Shown: positions 34,451 to 41,994 of the stretch, in pieces
How positions within the stretch are numbered: position 1 is the first letter of the stretch
Layout: every line of letters starts with the position of its first letter
Assembly: GCF_016862795.1 (NCBI RefSeq)
Contig: NZ_BONQ01000187.1
Coordinates: 1 to 60,113 of the forward strand
DNA length: 60,113 bases
Direction of reading: 5' to 3'
Source: Dactylosporangium siamense
Lineage (GTDB): Bacteria; Actinomycetota; Actinomycetes; Mycobacteriales; Micromonosporaceae
The notes under the pieces: model-generated
The model's input: the letters and a program-made list of their open reading frames with translations, nothing else
Told to the model about the DNA's origin: nothing
The model's database searches: none
Position numbers and translations under genes: made by a program

Positions 34451-36217
34451 GTGACTAGCGTCGATACCACTGCGGGTCTCGTCCCGGCACCCGGGCCCGG
34501 CTTCGGCGCCCGGCTCGCCGCCGTCGAGGACCTCGTCGCCACCTGGGACCTGCACGGCGCCCAGGCGGCCGCCCGGGCCCTGCTCGACGAGCCCGACCTG
34601 CCGCCCGGCGCCCGGCTCACCGCCCGCCGGCTGCTCGCCGAGGCACTGCGCGAGCTCGGCGACCTCGACGCCGCCTACGACCTCGCCGAGGCCGTCGCCG
34701 CCCAGGCCGAGCAGGTGTACGGGCCCTCGGACGTGTCGACGGTGCACGCCTGGGCCGTCCTCGCCGCCGTCCGCCACGACTACGACGAGTGGGACGCGGC
34801 CGAGGCGCTCTACCATCGCGTCCTGGACAGCGGCGTCGACGAGTCGGATCCCGAGGCGGCCCGCGTCATCGGGCTCACCCGGGTCAACCTGGCGCTGCTG
34901 CAACGCGACCGCGGCCAGCGCGCCCTCGCGCTGGCCATGCTCAACGCCGCGTACGTGGTGCACCGCCGCGAGTACGGCGCCGACGACCTCGACACCATCC
35001 GGATCGCCGCGGAGCTCGCCGCCCTGCACCACGCCGACGGCAACGTGCCCGCGTCGCGGCGGCTGTTCACGCTCGCGCACGCGGCGGCGAGGTCCCGGCT
35101 GGGAAACCGGCACCCGTTGACGAGGGCCGTCGAGTGGGAGCTGGCGGCAGTCGAGCCGGCGATGCCCGCGTCGCTGCTGCCGCCGGTCGTGCCGGCCGGC
35201 ACCGGTGCGTCCGATGCCCCGGCGGTCGCGGAGCCGCTCGATGCCCCGGCGGTCATGGTGCCGCTCGATGCTCCGGCGGTCGCGGAGCCGGTCGACTCGT
35301 CGAAGCCGGTGGGCGGGCTGGATGCGCCCTTCGAGTCCGCCGACGGCGGCTCCCGGGCCGCGGTCGACCTGGACCTGGACTCCGAGCTGGACCTGGACTC
35401 CGACCTGGACCTGGACTCCGACCTGGACCTGGACTCCGACCTGGACCTGGACTCCGACCTGAACCTGGATTCCGAGCCGGACCTGGGCCCCGAGCTGGAT
35501 GCCGACCTGGACCTGGATGACGACGGGCTGTCCTGGGGGCCGGTCGAGGCTCCTCCTGGGGTCGTAGGTGCCGCTGCCGTGACGCAAGTGGCTTCCAGCC
35601 CGGCCGTCGTGGGTCATCCCGAGGTCGGACGGGCTCCGGTCGTGGGGGAGCGGCGGGTCGTCGTGCCGCTCAAGGCGGTGGCCGGGCTGGCGGTCGGGGC
35701 GCTGGCCATCGCGGCGGTGTCGATCCTGTGGCAGTCCGGGGACGCTTCGGACCGGTCCGCTGGGCCGTCCGCCGGCGCCGTGAGCTCCGCCGACCCTGCC
35801 GGCGCCGCTGGGGCTCCGGGCACCGTCGGGGCTCCAGGCGTCGCTGGAGCTTCCGGCCCAGCTGGGGCTCCGGGCGCAGCTGGTGCTTCCGGCGCCGCTG
35901 GGGCCTCGGGGGCCGGCGGGGCCGCCGGGCAGGGTGGTGGCGGTGCGGGTGGTGAGCCGGTGCGGGTGCGGGATCTGCGGCTGCGTGACGACGGGACCGC
36001 CCTCGCGGTCACCTGGACGGGGCTGCAGAGCAAGGCCGTCGTGGCACTTTCACGGGCCGGCGGGCCGGCGGTCGTGCTGGCCGAGGTGCCGCCGGGGACG
36101 ACGACGTATGTGGTGAAGGACGTCGATCCGGCCGCGGCGTATTGCGTGGTCGTCGGCCCTGTCGACGCCACCGTCGCACTCACCCCGGGCGCGTCGGTGT
36201 GCACCGGGGAGCGGTGA
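34451..36217 (+). CDS. TPR protein with DLDLDS repeats, membrane helix and collagen-like linker
   Basis: A 588-residue multi-part protein. Residues 1-230: TPR-like helices (LLAEALRELGDLDAAYDLAEAVAAQ, VIGLTRVNLALLQRDRGQRAL). About 250-285: three nine-residue DAPAVxxPL repeats. About 305-347: acidic DLDLDS repeats. A single membrane helix (about 407-427) then leads to a Gly-X-Y collagen-like linker (about 450-500, GAPGVAGASGPAGAPGAAG) and a fibronectin III-like domain (RVRDLRLRDDGTALAVTWTG). GTG 34451 follows GGAGGGAAG. A cytoplasmic TPR part and external FnIII part would span the membrane. Function unknown; it may relate to the GtrA protein next door. Confidence 0.7.
   Translation: MTSVDTTAGLVPAPGPGFGARLAAVEDLVATWDLHGAQAAARALLDEPDLPPGARLTARRLLAEALRELGDLDAAYDLAEAVAAQAEQVYGPSDVSTVHAWAVLAAVRHDYDEWDAAEALYHRVLDSGVDESDPEAARVIGLTRVNLALLQRDRGQRALALAMLNAAYVVHRREYGADDLDTIRIAAELAALHHADGNVPASRRLFTLAHAAARSRLGNRHPLTRAVEWELAAVEPAMPASLLPPVVPAGTGASDAPAVAEPLDAPAVMVPLDAPAVAEPVDSSKPVGGLDAPFESADGGSRAAVDLDLDSELDLDSDLDLDSDLDLDSDLDLDSDLNLDSEPDLGPELDADLDLDDDGLSWGPVEAPPGVVGAAAVTQVASSPAVVGHPEVGRAPVVGERRVVVPLKAVAGLAVGALAIAAVSILWQSGDASDRSAGPSAGAVSSADPAGAAGAPGTVGAPGVAGASGPAGAPGAAGASGAAGASGAGGAAGQGGGGAGGEPVRVRDLRLRDDGTALAVTWTGLQSKAVVALSRAGGPAVVLAEVPPGTTTYVVKDVDPAAAYCVVVGPVDATVALTPGASVCTGER
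35213..35293 (+). repeat. 27-bp coding tandem repeat (DAPAVxxPL)
   Basis: Three units of 27 bp at 35213-35239, 35240-35266 and 35267-35293 inside the TPR protein gene encode nine-residue Pro/Ala repeats. They are in frame, so copy number can vary without breaking the gene. Confidence 0.8.
35366..35491 (+). repeat. 18-bp coding tandem repeat (DLDLDS)
   Basis: Seven 18-bp units run from 35366 to 35491; the central ones are identical (GACCTGGACCTGGACTCC) and the outer ones have drifted. They encode the acidic hexapeptide DLDLDS. Unit identity is so high that the array is likely polymorphic. Confidence 0.9.
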
Positions 36218-36271
36218 GCACGAGGGTGGGAACGAGTGGTCGGCATGAAGCGTGTCGCAAGGTTCGCCGGG

Positions 36272-36284
36272 TATAGTCCGGCCG
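36272..36284 (+). promoter_or_regulatory. Putative leaderless promoter -10 of GtrA gene
   Basis: TATAGT (36272-36277) is a near-consensus -10 in very GC-rich DNA and ends seven bases before the ATG at 36285. No ribosome-binding site is present, so a leaderless mRNA is likely. Confidence 0.5.
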
Positions 36285-36848
36285 ATGCGGCTCACTGACC
36301 GGACGCTCAACCGGCTGCCCCGCCCCGTGGCAAACCTGATGCGGGATCACCGGGAGACGGTCAAGTTCGTGATCGTCGGCGGCTTCTGCTACGCCGTCAC
36401 GCTGCTGGTGAACTATGGGCTCCGGTTGACCGTGCTGGCGGACAAACCGGTCACCGCGCTCACGATCGCGAACGTGGTCGCGTCGGTCGTGTCGTACTTT
36501 CTCAACCGCGAATGGTCGTTCCGGACCAGGGGTGGGCGGCGCCGCCATCACGAGCTCGTGCTCTTCCTGATCATCAACGGCATCGGCATCGCGGTCAACG
36601 CGGCGCCGTTGTTCATCGTGCGCTATGTCTTCGGATTGCAGGAGCCGGCGGTCAGCGCCCTGGTCGAGGAGATCTCCGACTTCGGCTTCGGCATGGTGCT
36701 GGGCACCGGGCTCGCGATGCTGTTCCGGTTGTGGGCATACCGCATGTGGGTCTTCCCCCACGACGACGTGCGACCGGCCCCGCAGCGCTGGGACCACACC
36801 GTGCCGTCCCAGGCGGGCGCCGCCCCGACGGTCAACGCCACCGAGTAG
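36285..36848 (+). CDS. GtrA-family membrane protein
   Basis: A 187-residue protein with four membrane helices typical of GtrA: FVIVGGFCYAVTLLVNYGLR, then NVVASVVSYFLNREWSFR (conserved N-R-x-W/F-x-F), then two more hydrophobic segments and LFRLWAYRMWVF. GtrA proteins help move polyprenyl-linked sugars across the membrane for surface glycosylation. The ATG at 36285 was chosen for the -10 element and family length. It ends nine bases from the convergent STAS gene. Confidence 0.85.
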   Translation: MRLTDRTLNRLPRPVANLMRDHRETVKFVIVGGFCYAVTLLVNYGLRLTVLADKPVTALTIANVVASVVSYFLNREWSFRTRGGRRRHHELVLFLIINGIGIAVNAAPLFIVRYVFGLQEPAVSALVEEISDFGFGMVLGTGLAMLFRLWAYRMWVFPHDDVRPAPQRWDHTVPSQAGAAPTVNATE

Positions 36849-36857
36849 CCGGAGCCG

Positions 36858-37202
36858 TCAGAACGCGATGTGGTCGGGATCCGGCTCCGCGGGCGCGCCG
36901 AGCAGCTGGTCGACGCCCGCGATGCGCAGCTGCCGGAGCACGAACGGGCTGGCCCGGTGGATCACCAGGCGGACGCCCTCGGCGCCGGCCTCCCGCTGGG
37001 CACCGACGAGCGCACCGACCGCGGCCGAGTCCAGGAAGGTGACGAGCCCCAGGTCGACCCGCAGCACGCTCGGCCGGCGCTGGGTGGCGGCGGCGACGAG
37101 ATCCTGACGGAGCGTGGTCGCGGTGCCGTGGTCGATCTCGCCCCGGACGGAGACCTCCGTTGATCCGTCCATCATGACGTTGACCGTTACCGACATCGAC
37201 AT
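36858..37202 (-). CDS. STAS-domain anti-sigma factor antagonist
   Basis: A 114-residue single STAS domain of the SpoIIAA/RsbV type. VDLGLVTFLDSAAVGALVGA holds the Ser that is phosphorylated by partner anti-sigma kinases in this family. ATG 37202 was chosen; a second ATG lies two codons later. No kinase or sigma gene is beside it, so it is an orphan in this window. It may share control with the MarR gene upstream on the same strand, 73 bp away. Confidence 0.85.
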   Translation of the reverse strand: MSMSVTVNVMMDGSTEVSVRGEIDHGTATTLRQDLVAAATQRRPSVLRVDLGLVTFLDSAAVGALVGAQREAGAEGVRLVIHRASPFVLRQLRIAGVDQLLGAPAEPDPDHIAF

Positions 37203-37275
37203 GGCGCTCCCAGCGTGCTCATCCGCCCCAGCATAGGAGCACCCGCGGCCGCTCGCAGCGCGCATCCCGTCCCGT

Positions 37276-37878
37276 TCACCCGGTGCGCGGTGGCGCCCCG
37301 CCCAGAATGTGGTCGGGGCAGTGCAGTCGTAGCTCCCGGTAGCCGAACGGGGCGTCGACGAACCAGCAGTGGTGCGGCGCCTCGGTGCCCGGGTGCCGGT
37401 ACCCGTCGAAGAAGCGGCACGACAGGCACATCCGGCTCACCGGAATCCGGCCCTCCCGCTGCAGCTGGGTGATCCTGGTGGTGACCATCCGCAGCAGCCG
37501 CGCCCGGGTGGGCTCGTCCAGGTCCTCGACCTTGCCCAGCACGGCCTCCGCCCAGTTGGACGGCGCCGGGGTCAGGGCGAGACCACGCTCGGTCGCGGCG
37601 ATCCGCATGTCGTGCGCCGCGTAGGACGGCGCCGGCCGCATCTCGACCAGCCCGTCGGCGATCAGCGGCGACACGATCGCCATGGTCGCGGCGATCGACG
37701 ACCCGAGCTCTGCGGCGAGGTCGGACAGCCGGAACTCACGGTCCCGCCGGCCGAGCAGCAGCAGCACCTGCCGGTGCGGCGGCGGCAGCGGGTCGGCCGG
37801 GGGAGCATCCGTGGGCGCCATGACGGCGACCCGCACCAGGCCGGCGACGAGCTTCTGCGCCTGTGCCTCAAGGGTCAC
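37276..37878 (-). CDS. MarR-family regulator with Cys/His-rich C-terminal tail
   Basis: A 200-residue protein. Residues 30-145 form a MarR winged helix (FRLSDLAAELGSSIAATMAIVSPLIADGLVEMR). The last ~55 residues add a Cys/His set: MCLSCRFF, HHCWFV and LHCPDH, which could bind zinc or another metal. This extension is absent from most MarR proteins and would suit redox or metal sensing. GTG 37878 follows GGAGGAGG. The target is unknown; the STAS gene follows on the same strand. Confidence 0.75.
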   Translation of the reverse strand: MTLEAQAQKLVAGLVRVAVMAPTDAPPADPLPPPHRQVLLLLGRRDREFRLSDLAAELGSSIAATMAIVSPLIADGLVEMRPAPSYAAHDMRIAATERGLALTPAPSNWAEAVLGKVEDLDEPTRARLLRMVTTRITQLQREGRIPVSRMCLSCRFFDGYRHPGTEAPHHCWFVDAPFGYRELRLHCPDHILGGAPPRTG

Positions 37879-38035
37879 GGCAGCCTCCTCCGAGCATCCG
37901 CTGCTAGCACCCTAGACCGCGACGTCGATCAACAGGGAGCACCGTGCGCCGCAATTCGCCCCGGCCCGTCAATCACCCGGTCCCGCCGCACCCCGGAGCG
38001 ACGTTCTCCGTCCGCGAGGCGGCACGCGCTGGTCG

Positions 38036-38041
38036 TACAAT
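38036..38041 (+). promoter_or_regulatory. Putative -10 element in AT-rich stretch before protease inhibitor
   Basis: TACAAT sits at the start of an AT-rich stretch (about 38035-38095) that stands out sharply from the surrounding GC. No good -35 is seen. It would give a leader of about 70 nt before ATG 38116. Confidence 0.35.
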
Positions 38042-38115
38042 ATGAAAAAATGCGAAATGTCCAACTTTTGCGTGTAGACTACGCACGATTTCAGCGGGTG
38101 CAACGGGGGTTCGGA

Positions 38116-38526
38116 ATGGGTGCAGGACGGTTGGTCGCGACGGCCACCATGCTGGTGGCGGCGATCGCGACCGTGGAGACAACGACAGCGGTGGTGGCGA
38201 CAGCGGCCCCCGCCAAGCCTACGAAGCTCGTGCTCACGGTCGCCAAGGGCGAGAGCACGAAGCCGGTGCAGCGGCGGGCGTCGCTGACGTGCCGGCCCGC
38301 CGGCGGCTCGCACAAGATGGCCCGCGACGCGTGCTCGGCGCTCGCGAAGGTCGGCGGCGACTTCGCCCGGCTGCAGCAGGGGGCCGGCGTCGCGTGCACG
38401 ATGCAGTACGACCCGGTCACCGTCACGGCCGTCGGCCGGTGGAAGGGCAAGCGGGTCGACTACAAGAAGACCTACGGCAACGCGTGCTCGCTGTCCACGA
38501 CGACGGGACCCGTGTTCAGCCTTTGA
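38116..38526 (+). CDS. Secreted subtilisin inhibitor-like (SSI family) protein
   Basis: A 136-residue exported protease inhibitor. A signal peptide (about 1-30) leads to LVLTVAKGEST, LTCRPAGGSHKMARDACSAL, VGGDFARLQ and YDPVTVTAVGRWKGKRVDY, all SSI landmarks. Four cysteines match the two SSI disulphides. By alignment to SSI the reactive bond falls in CTMQYDP, with Met at P1 and Gln at P1'. It would inhibit serine proteases outside the cell. ATG 38116 was chosen to give a signal peptide. Its 3' end overlaps the convergent DUF1501 gene by 11 bp. Confidence 0.88.
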   Translation: MGAGRLVATATMLVAAIATVETTTAVVATAAPAKPTKLVLTVAKGESTKPVQRRASLTCRPAGGSHKMARDACSALAKVGGDFARLQQGAGVACTMQYDPVTVTAVGRWKGKRVDYKKTYGNACSLSTTTGPVFSL

Positions 38527-39871
38527 ACACGCCCAGCGTCTTGAACTGGTGGTTGGGGAAGATGGCCGCCGAGTCCTGGACGTTGAAGCGCTTCTTGAGC
38601 ATCTCGGCGAGGATGTCGCGGTAGTCGTTGGCTCCCGCGACATCACCCTGGTCGAGCGCGCCGGGGGACAGGCCGGGCCAGTTGCCGTGGACCTTGCCGC
38701 CGTTGAGACCGCCGCCGAGCAGCAGCATCGCGTTGCCGTGGCCGTGGTCGACGCCGACGTTGCCGTTCTCCTGGACGCGCCGGCCGAACTCGCTCATCGT
38801 GATGATGGTCGTGTTGTCCAGCAGCGGGCCGAGGTCGGTGGCGAAGGCGCCGATCGCCTCGGACAGGTTCGTCAGCGAGTTGCGCATGTCGCCGCCGTCG
38901 ACCCGGCCGAGGTTGGTGTGCATGTCCCAGCCGCCGACGTCCAGCGCCGCGACCCGCAGGCCGACGCCGCCCTTCATGAGCTGCGCGATGTCCCGGAGCC
39001 GGTCGGCGATGCCGCCGCCGGGGTACTGGACGCCCTCGGCGGGGCGGTACTGCGAGTTCGCGATCTTCTGCGCGGTGTTGATCGCCTGGATGGTGCCGGC
39101 GGCGGTGCCCGCGAGCGGGTGGTCGAGGCCCGTGTAGAGCGTCTGCAGCGCCGCCATCGTCTGGCTGCGCATCGCGTCGTTGTCGATGCGGAAGTCGCGG
39201 ATGCCGTTGAGCACGATCGCCTGCTCGCCGCCGACGAGGGAACGCGGCAGCGCCGAGCCCTGCGCGACGGCGCGGAACGTCGTCCCGGGGCCCATCTGGG
39301 CGAGGACCCGGTCGAGCCAGCCGGTGCGCACCGCGACGGAGGCCGCGCCCCGTTCGAGGGCGTCCTGCGCCTGGAAGTGGCTGCGGCTGGCGTCGGGGGA
39401 CGCGACCGCGTGCACCGCGGCCATCTTGCCGGCCTGCCAGAAGGGGTAGAGGGCGGCCATCGCCGGGTTGAGCCCGAAGCCGCGGCCGGCGGGCAGCAGC
39501 GCCGCCATCGGGATCGCGATGTTGGGCCGCATCTGGCGGTAGTTGGGGTCGTCGCCCGGCGCGACCACGGACAGCCCGTCCATGCCGCCGCGCAGGAAGA
39601 TGACGATCAGCGTGCCCTTGTTGTCCTCGGGCGCGGCGAACGCGACGCGGCTGGTCACCAGCTGCGCGCCGAGCGCGGCCACGCCGACGAAGCCGGCGCC
39701 CTGCACCAGGCGGCGGCGGGTGAAGCCCTTGCTCCACTTGTCGCGCTCGGCGTCCAGCTCGTCGGCGACCTGCGAAGCGTGCACGCGGATGGCGGCCTCG
39801 CACAGGTTGGGCCCGTGCCGGCGCAGCTCTTCCAACGAAGCCGGTCGGCGTTCACCTTCAGGGAGTGTCAT
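38516..39871 (-). CDS. DUF1501 protein with Tat-type signal
   Basis: A 451-residue exported protein of the DUF1501 (sulfatase-like alkaline phosphatase superfamily) group. A twin-arginine-like segment TRRRLVQGAGFVGVAALG lies at about residues 51-68 behind a long N-terminal lead. FLRGGMDGLSVVAPGDD, SEFGRRVQENGN and VDHGHGNAMLLLGG are conserved motifs, the His-rich one a likely metal site. These proteins pair with DUF1800 proteins, as here, where the upstream gene ends four bases away. The substrate is unknown. Confidence 0.85.
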   Translation of the reverse strand: MTLPEGERRPASLEELRRHGPNLCEAAIRVHASQVADELDAERDKWSKGFTRRRLVQGAGFVGVAALGAQLVTSRVAFAAPEDNKGTLIVIFLRGGMDGLSVVAPGDDPNYRQMRPNIAIPMAALLPAGRGFGLNPAMAALYPFWQAGKMAAVHAVASPDASRSHFQAQDALERGAASVAVRTGWLDRVLAQMGPGTTFRAVAQGSALPRSLVGGEQAIVLNGIRDFRIDNDAMRSQTMAALQTLYTGLDHPLAGTAAGTIQAINTAQKIANSQYRPAEGVQYPGGGIADRLRDIAQLMKGGVGLRVAALDVGGWDMHTNLGRVDGGDMRNSLTNLSEAIGAFATDLGPLLDNTTIITMSEFGRRVQENGNVGVDHGHGNAMLLLGGGLNGGKVHGNWPGLSPGALDQGDVAGANDYRDILAEMLKKRFNVQDSAAIFPNHQFKTLGVFKG

Positions 39872-39875
39872 AGCC

Positions 39876-41801
39876 TCACCGCAGCGCGTGGTAGACGGAG
39901 TCGAGGACCAGCGGGGCCAGGTTCGGCAGCTTCCCGCCGAGGTTGGCGTCGGTGATCCGGGTGTCGGGTTTCGCGCCGAGGAACTTGATCAGCGCGTCCC
40001 GTTCGGCGGGCTGCATCGGCTGGAAGATCAGCCGGTTGCACAGCACGTCCAGGTAGGTCGCCATGGTCGCGGCGGGCTGGGTGACGAGGGAGTCGGCGCG
40101 CGGGTTGTTGAGCCCCTTGAACGACTGCTGCAGGAAGGCGCGGTGCGAGTTCCAGGTCTCCAGCATGCCGGCCGCCGAGCTCCAGGCGTTCGCGACGTCC
40201 GGGTAGCCGTCCGGCGGCTCCCAGCCCAGCGGTGCCTGGCCGAGCTTGCGGGTGAAGTTGTACAGGTCCTCGAGGGCCTTGCCGGTGTCCGCGCCGGGCT
40301 TGGTGCCCACGACCCGCGCGGTGGCGACGAAGTTCTCCAGGGGCCGGCGGGTCTTCAGCCCGGCCGCGATCCAGAACTCGAGGGACCGGAACAGCACCTT
40401 CAGCACCGGCACGATCGCCGAGCCGCTCTGCTGGTACGCGGTCGCGAGCCGGTCGACGAGGGACTGCGGCGGGGTGTCGCAGACGAAGCGCACCGCGAGC
40501 TTGCGCGCCACGTACTTCGCGGTCGACGGGTGCGTCGCCAGGTACAGCAGGTAGGCGTCGCCGACGGCGAGGCCGTCCTTCGCGGACTTGTTGGCGTGCT
40601 GGAAGCCCAGCACCTTCACCGCGCCGGTCCAGTGCCGGTTCTGCTCGTACTTGAACACGCCCTCGCGGGTCGCGGTCCGGCCGGTCATCAGGTACGCCGA
40701 GTTGCGGACGTCCTTCTCGTTGTAGCCGCCGTCGATGCCGACGGTGTGCAGCTCCAGCAGCTCCCGGCCGTAGTTCTCGTTGACGTTGCGCTTGTCCGAG
40801 GACGTGTTGTCCAGGTAGCGCATCATCGCCGGGTCCCGGGCGGAGGCGATGAGCATGTCGGAGAACTTGCCCAGGGCGTGCTTGCGGATGACGTTCACGT
40901 CGTACGGCACGCGGGTGTCCCAGCCGCCGTCGAACGGGCTGGTGATGTTGAGGTGGTTGTTCCAGAAGTCGACCATGACCTCGTAGAGCTGGCGGGTGCT
41001 CCAGACCTGCCGGGCGATGACGGCCTTGGTCAGGTCGTACATCGCCTTGTTGTCGCCGTCCTTGACCGTCGCGCGGATCTCCGCGGTGGACATGGTGACG
41101 GTCGGCGTGGTCTTCAGCGCCGCCTCGGCGACGGGATCGGCGATCTTGTCCGGCTCGAGCTGCTGGTCGAGCCAGCCGTCGATGCCGAGCTCCTTGACCG
41201 CGGCCACGTCGGCCTGCGTCGGGCCGAACGTGCAGCGCCGCAGCAGGTGCAGGACCGGGTCGCGGTTGAGCGGCGACGGGAAGCGCGGCGTGGCGCGCAT
41301 CGCGGCGACGGCGGCGGCGGACGCCGAGTCGGCGGTCCCGGTCGCGCCGAGGTCGTTGAGGTCGCCCTGGCCACTGGTGTAGCTGGAGTCGCGGTTGGAG
41401 AACGAGCCGGCGTCGCGCGGGGAGATGTTGCCGCCGCCCTGGCCGGTCTTCACCATGTCGTCGGTGTCGTCGGCGGGCCGCCCGAGCATCACGGCCGCGC
41501 CCGATCCGAGCCCTCCGATCGCGACGGCACCGCCGCCGAGGGCCATCAGCGCCTGGCGCCGGTTGCGCATCAGCTCGTGCAACGCGGGCCGTCCCGTGCG
41601 CAACCAGGCAGGCGCGGGTCCCCTGGAGGACTTCGCGGCGGGAGGTGTACCGGTGTGCTGCGGCCCGTCGGCGTCGTCTGCGGGCGACTCGAGGACGCGT
41701 GGCATCGGAAATTCGCCCGTGTAGTCGGCGAAGAAGGCGCCCTTGACCTTTTTGGGCGAATCGGACGCGGGGGTGTCGTCCGAGAAGAGCCGCTCAGGCA
41801 T
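39876..41801 (-). CDS. DUF1800 protein
   Basis: A 641-residue protein, partner of the DUF1501 gene. Residues 1-75 are a variable Pro/Asp-rich lead. A Tat-like RNRRQALMALGGGAVAIGG follows (about 78-96), then a Ser/Gly linker and the DUF1800 body starting HLLRRCTFGPTQADV. VDFWNNHLNI, YGRELLELHTVGID and WEPPDGYPDVANAW are family landmarks. Probably exported and folded with a cofactor or metal. Role unknown; the pair may act on the outer cell surface. Confidence 0.85.
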   Translation of the reverse strand: MPERLFSDDTPASDSPKKVKGAFFADYTGEFPMPRVLESPADDADGPQHTGTPPAAKSSRGPAPAWLRTGRPALHELMRNRRQALMALGGGAVAIGGLGSGAAVMLGRPADDTDDMVKTGQGGGNISPRDAGSFSNRDSSYTSGQGDLNDLGATGTADSASAAAVAAMRATPRFPSPLNRDPVLHLLRRCTFGPTQADVAAVKELGIDGWLDQQLEPDKIADPVAEAALKTTPTVTMSTAEIRATVKDGDNKAMYDLTKAVIARQVWSTRQLYEVMVDFWNNHLNITSPFDGGWDTRVPYDVNVIRKHALGKFSDMLIASARDPAMMRYLDNTSSDKRNVNENYGRELLELHTVGIDGGYNEKDVRNSAYLMTGRTATREGVFKYEQNRHWTGAVKVLGFQHANKSAKDGLAVGDAYLLYLATHPSTAKYVARKLAVRFVCDTPPQSLVDRLATAYQQSGSAIVPVLKVLFRSLEFWIAAGLKTRRPLENFVATARVVGTKPGADTGKALEDLYNFTRKLGQAPLGWEPPDGYPDVANAWSSAAGMLETWNSHRAFLQQSFKGLNNPRADSLVTQPAATMATYLDVLCNRLIFQPMQPAERDALIKFLGAKPDTRITDANLGGKLPNLAPLVLDSVYHALR

Positions 41802-41994
41802 CCCTGAACCCTAATGAGCGCGTGATCTCGCATTCAAGCCGGCAGGTGCGGGTGCGGTTCAACTTTGTCTTTGTTCTTGCTTAAGCCGAGCGCATACCGC
41901 GTCAATGCGTGGAATTCGGGCGACTACCTGAAGTTACCTCTTCCGCACGTAACGCAAGAGGGTGTACGCATGAGGAAGCCGAATAGGGGAGGCG

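Noticed and set aside
35366-35491. CRISPR array
   Set aside because: Units are contiguous 18-bp coding repeats without spacers, and there are no cas genes.
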